56,954 nucleotides of DNA from positions 1 to 56,954 of the forward strand of contig JAYUJH010000044.1 in assembly GCA_043765375.1 (NCBI GenBank), written 5' to 3'. The stretch comes from JAYUJH01 sp043765375 (lineage in GTDB: Bacteria; Pseudomonadota; Alphaproteobacteria; Rickettsiales; UBA998). The notes beneath the pieces were generated by a model. The model saw nothing but the letters and a program-made list of their open reading frames with translations. It searched no databases and was not told where the DNA came from. Positions 53,619 through 56,954 of the stretch are shown in pieces (within the stretch, counting starts at the first letter, position 1; the number at the start of each line of letters is the position of its first letter). Made by a program: the position numbers and the translations under genes.

Positions 53619-53646
53619 ATCCACTATTTAAGTGGATTTTTTTTTA
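53617..53646 (+). terminator. Intrinsic terminator after the 53289 gene
   Basis: A 9-bp stem (AAATCCACT at 53617-53625, AGTGGATTT at 53631-53639), a 5-nt loop and a long T run form a rho-independent terminator. It includes part of the stop codon of the preceding gene. Confidence 0.85.
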
Positions 53647-53667
53647 TAAATACTGATTGCTAAAATC

Positions 53668-54909
53668 TCAAGCATTATAAGCAGTTTTATTTAACTCGCC
53701 TTCATTGCTATCAATAATTAACGTAATTGCGGCGTCGCCTGTGATGTTGACTGTGGTGCGAAACATATCTAAAATACGGTCAACACCCAAAATCATACCA
53801 ATTCCTTCCATCGGAATGCCAACAGAGGTTAAAACCATTCCCATGAAAATGATTGAACCACTCGGCACGCCAGCCGCCCCAATTGAGCCTAGGGTGCAAG
53901 TGAGAATCAACATCATGTAATCGGCTGCTCCAAGGTGGATACCATATATTTGAGCAAAAAACATGGCGCATAATCCAAGATAAATCGCTGTTCCGTCCAT
54001 GTTAATGCAAGCCCCGAGAGGCATCATAAAATTGACGCTACGTTCTGATGCACCCATTTTTTCTTGCAATTCTCCCATCGCAGTGGTGAGAGTTGCTTTG
54101 CTGGAAGATGTTGAAAACGCCATTAATTGAGTTGGAACCATCTTGCGATAAAATGGCAAGGGTGAGATTTTACCAAATACCATAATCAACAACCCAAACA
54201 ACAAATATTGCATGATGCACGCCGCAATTACCAAGCCAACAAGGTTGATTAAGCTAGTTATAACTTCCATTCCCGTAGTGCCGACCATGCTAGCGATGAA
54301 GCCAAACACCGCAAGTGGAGCAAAACGCACTATTATCTCTATCATTTTGAAGATGATATGCGTCATTTGTTGGTTTAATTCCTTAACCATTTTAGTTTTG
54401 TCAGAAACTTTATTTATCACCATTCCAGTGAAAATGGCGAATATCACGATTTGCAAATACATATCATTAGCCATTGAATGAATGATATTCCCCGGAATTA
54501 GGCTAAGCAAAAAATCTTTGATTGCAAGCGGAGGGATTGCCGTTGTCATCACGGAATCAACGATTGGCTTTGCAACTCCAACCCCCGGTTCAAATAATGT
54601 TCCAAGCAACAAACCCATACAAACCGCCATAATCGCTGTTGCCATATAAGCGAGTGTGCCTTTAATTGCCATTCCTTTGAAATGCTGCGCATCGGATAGA
54701 CTGGTTATTCCTGCAACTAAAGCGCAAAAAATTAGCGGTGCGACCACCATTTTGATTAATTTGAGGAAAATTATACCCAAAATCTTAAACTCATCGGCTT
54801 TTTCCTCAAAGGCTAGCCCTGCTAAAATCCCCAAAATCAGGCATACAATAACTTGTTGCCACATGTTTAAGCCTAAGCATTTCCATTCTTTCGCCGACGA
54901 TACTGCCAT
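53668..54909 (-). CDS. Dicarboxylate/amino acid:cation symporter (DAACS family)
   Basis: This is an inner-membrane GltP/DctA-type carrier of glutamate, aspartate or C4-dicarboxylates driven by protons or sodium. The 413-residue protein has the helices of the family and the hallmark re-entrant loops: STSSSKATLTTAM (HP1, serine-rich) and, after NMDGTAIYLGLCAMF in TM7, GAAGVPSGSIIFMG (HP2). The end with GVDRILDMFRTTVNITGDA holds the substrate-binding Asp/Arg/Asn set of TM8. Whether it prefers succinate or glutamate cannot be read reliably. It converges with the 53289 gene and is divergent from the ABC gene. Confidence 0.95.
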   Translation of the reverse strand: MAVSSAKEWKCLGLNMWQQVIVCLILGILAGLAFEEKADEFKILGIIFLKLIKMVVAPLIFCALVAGITSLSDAQHFKGMAIKGTLAYMATAIMAVCMGLLLGTLFEPGVGVAKPIVDSVMTTAIPPLAIKDFLLSLIPGNIIHSMANDMYLQIVIFAIFTGMVINKVSDKTKMVKELNQQMTHIIFKMIEIIVRFAPLAVFGFIASMVGTTGMEVITSLINLVGLVIAACIMQYLLFGLLIMVFGKISPLPFYRKMVPTQLMAFSTSSSKATLTTAMGELQEKMGASERSVNFMMPLGACINMDGTAIYLGLCAMFFAQIYGIHLGAADYMMLILTCTLGSIGAAGVPSGSIIFMGMVLTSVGIPMEGIGMILGVDRILDMFRTTVNITGDAAITLIIDSNEGELNKTAYNA

Positions 54910-55070
54910 AATTTATCCAAAAATTAGGTTGAATTAAGCTGCGTATAATATAGACAAAAGCTAAAAAATCTAGAAAATAATGTTGCGCACTGCAACATTA
55001 CTACAATATTGAGGAGTTATTGCTATATTTTTTGCTAGGTTTTTTGTTAAAATCGTTATAAATATATGTA

Positions 55071-56774
55071 ATGAAAAAATCTAAGCAACAACAAAAAAAT
55101 CAAAAGAAAAATAATGATTATTTGAGAACTTATATTAATCACATCAAAAAATCACTATTGTTGTTGATGCTTTTCACCTCAATCATTAGTGTGCTTGGGT
55201 TGACAATTCCGCTTTATTATCGCAATGTGATTGATAAAGCGATTGCGAGCCATAGTTATGAAACATTAATATGGCTAACGTTGATTGCCTTGGTTTGTGT
55301 GATAGCGCAATGTTTTTTTGTGATGATTCGTAAGAATATTTTGCTCTCAATCAGTGCGTGGTTGCAAAATGAGATTGCCCCAAAATTATTGATGATTGCG
55401 GTGCATAAGCAATCAGTGGGGATTCCTGTAGCAATCTCTGATGGGCAGCGTGATTTGGATTTGATGAAAGATTTCATTAACAACCATATTGGAACATTGC
55501 TGGATATTCCGTGGTCATTGGTGTTTTTGTTGATTATTTATATTATGAATCCAACTATTGGGACATATATATTAATATCACTGATTATCACGTTGATTGT
55601 GATGTTTGTGCATGAAAAAATTGTGCGCAAACTTTATGTTAAAGCAGAGATGCAGCAATTAATGTTGCTTGGAATGTCTGATGCAGCAACAAGCAGTGCG
55701 GAATCTATTGAGGCAATGGGAATGATGCCTAGATTTCAAGGGGTATGGAATGAAATGCGAGTTGAAATGGCAAATAATCGCAAAGAGGCAGGGTTTTATT
55801 CTGCGATTATTGAGGCAATCAACGCATCAATGCCAGCAATGTTGCGGATTGTGATTGTGGCAAGCAGTGCTATGATGTTTTTGCAGGGGCAAAGCAGTGT
55901 TGGTCAAGTGATATTTTATATGATTTTGGCAGGGCTAGTGACTTCGCCGTTTCAACGCTCTATTGCCGTTTATAAAAGTTGGATTTCGGCAAATGTTTCT
56001 TATGGCAAAATTAATCAGATTATGGCAGCGGAGGAGGTTCTGAAACGTGGAACATATGAACTGCCTGAGCCTAGCGGTTATGTGACAGCGGAAAATGTGA
56101 TGTATAGCCCACCAAAATCAGCTCCTATTTTGAAAGGGGTGAGCTTTGCGTTGCCAGCGGGGAAATCTATGAGCATTATTGGTCCTTCGGCAGCGGGGAA
56201 ATCTACATTAGGCAAGGTGATTATTGGGTTGTTGATGCCAAGCAATGGGGCGGTGCGTTTGGACGGTGCAGAAACTTATCAATGGGAGAGGCGCAATTTT
56301 GGCAAATATACTGGATATATGCCACAATCAATTGAGTTGTTTATGGGAAGCATTAAGGATAATGTGGCGAGAATGGATAAAGCAGCATTGCTTGATGATG
56401 TGATTGAAGCGTGCAAAATGGCAGAATGTCATGAGATGATTATGCAGATGGAACATGGCTATGATACGCAAATTATCCGTGGTTCACGCTTGCTTTCACC
56501 GGGGCAATCGCAGCGCATTTGTTTGGCAAGAGCTGTTTATGGGCGACCAAAGTTTGTGCTACTTGATGAACCAAATATCAACTTAGATGATGATGGAGAT
56601 GCGGCTTTAATGCGAGCGATTAACAATATTAAAGCGGCAGAAATAACCTTGATTGTGGTAGCGCATCGCCCGCAAATTGTGGCAAGTTTGGATTATATGC
56701 TAGTGTTGAAAAACGGTTTTATTGAGCGCATTGGTGCAACGAACGATATTATTAGTTTATATCGTGCTAAATAA
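55071..56774 (+). CDS. Type I secretion ABC transporter, permease-ATPase (PrtD-like)
   Basis: The 567-residue exporter has an N-terminal membrane domain (about 30-310, six helices) and a C-terminal ATPase: Walker A GPSAAGKST, Q-loop YMPQSIELFMGS, signature LLSPGQSQR, Walker B FVLLDEPNINLD, H-loop VVAHRP. The short N-terminus without a C39 domain, and the LSPGQ signature, fit the PrtD/HlyB-like type I secretion group that exports RTX proteins. The partner adaptor gene would be expected just downstream, beyond the contig. The ATG lacks a clear Shine-Dalgarno; a TATAAA lies just upstream. It may export the RTX protein of 3735, a link by family knowledge only. Confidence 0.88.
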   Translation: MKKSKQQQKNQKKNNDYLRTYINHIKKSLLLLMLFTSIISVLGLTIPLYYRNVIDKAIASHSYETLIWLTLIALVCVIAQCFFVMIRKNILLSISAWLQNEIAPKLLMIAVHKQSVGIPVAISDGQRDLDLMKDFINNHIGTLLDIPWSLVFLLIIYIMNPTIGTYILISLIITLIVMFVHEKIVRKLYVKAEMQQLMLLGMSDAATSSAESIEAMGMMPRFQGVWNEMRVEMANNRKEAGFYSAIIEAINASMPAMLRIVIVASSAMMFLQGQSSVGQVIFYMILAGLVTSPFQRSIAVYKSWISANVSYGKINQIMAAEEVLKRGTYELPEPSGYVTAENVMYSPPKSAPILKGVSFALPAGKSMSIIGPSAAGKSTLGKVIIGLLMPSNGAVRLDGAETYQWERRNFGKYTGYMPQSIELFMGSIKDNVARMDKAALLDDVIEACKMAECHEMIMQMEHGYDTQIIRGSRLLSPGQSQRICLARAVYGRPKFVLLDEPNINLDDDGDAALMRAINNIKAAEITLIVVAHRPQIVASLDYMLVLKNGFIERIGATNDIISLYRAK

Positions 56775-56850
56775 AAGTGGCAAATAAATTATATTTCATG
56801 CAAAATTATATTGAGTATATATGCGTTTTAGATTAAATATGTTAGAACCT

Positions 56851-56954
56851 CTATTCACAGCTTTTCAAAATGCCTGCAACATTTGATTTTCTGCGCTTCC
56901 GCTGCTCATGTATTTCTATATACACTGCGCTGCGGTTCTCAAAAATACAAACGT
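56851..56954 (-). other. Unresolved contig end: possible partial reading frame and GC-rich near-repeat
   Basis: On the minus strand a frame open from the contig edge runs 34 codons to a TAG at 56851-56853 and could be the end of a gene. It is too short to identify. Within it, CTGCGCTTCCGCTGCTC (56891-56907) and CTGCGCTGCGGTTCTC (56925-56940) form an imperfect direct repeat much richer in GC than its surroundings. This may be a dispersed repeat that stopped the assembly. Confidence 0.25.

Overview
The window is an assembled contig from an AT-rich Gram-negative bacterium, most probably an alphaproteobacterium. Three things point there: the block rpsA-sppA-ihfB-lapA-trpF-trpB-trpA, the block eno-ftsB-pdhA-pdhB-pdhC-lpd, and the general look of the housekeeping proteins. 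LPS synthesis (kdsA), lipoprotein sorting (lolC/lolD), an RND pump, a glyoxylate-shunt isocitrate lyase and a type I secretion ABC protein suggest a respiring bacterium with a full outer membrane and some biosynthetic independence (trp, pyrF, thiD, panD). I cannot assign an order from the sequence. Bases 1-22 match the end of the Illumina TruSeq adapter and are not genomic.

Layout. 23-9310 is accessory: a truncated tyrosine recombinase, a large family-2 glycosyltransferase, a secreted RTX-repeat protein, a protein with a degenerate GGDEF domain, a large HExxH putative metalloprotease, a PAS_5-like protein and a small unknown. 9419-14174 is core: rpsJ and tuf (without the rest of the S10 operon), thiD, pyrF and radA. 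14175-14627 is a gene-free stretch of REP-like hairpins in alternating orientation. 14628-19081 is an RND efflux pump with its adaptor. 19100-25153 is the trp/rpsA block on the minus strand, followed by an alpha/beta hydrolase and aceA.

27535-30638 is a small island of three unrecognised, partly hydrophobic proteins. Two of them start just downstream of the same exact 52-bp sequence. 30774-35754 holds lolC-lolD, then a TAXI-type solute-binding protein with a tightly linked multi-pass membrane protein. 35837-46780 is a long plus-strand run: kdsA, eno, ftsB and the pyruvate dehydrogenase genes (with a SIMPL protein and a small MGMT-like protein inserted among them), purA, and a redoxin/2OG-oxygenase fusion. 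46823-53195 holds tRNA-Arg(ACG), an acyltransferase gene broken by one in-frame TAG, and glyQ and glyS separated by an HNH endonuclease and panD. The window ends with an unknown small protein, a dicarboxylate/amino-acid symporter and a PrtD-like type I secretion ABC protein that could export the RTX protein.

A recurring oddity is the number of short tandem duplications, mostly of 12-16 bp and multiples of 15, inside genes or across stop codons. Several genes also start only about 6-11 nt after a good -10 box, which suggests leaderless mRNAs. The least explained region is the 27.5-30.6 kb island.
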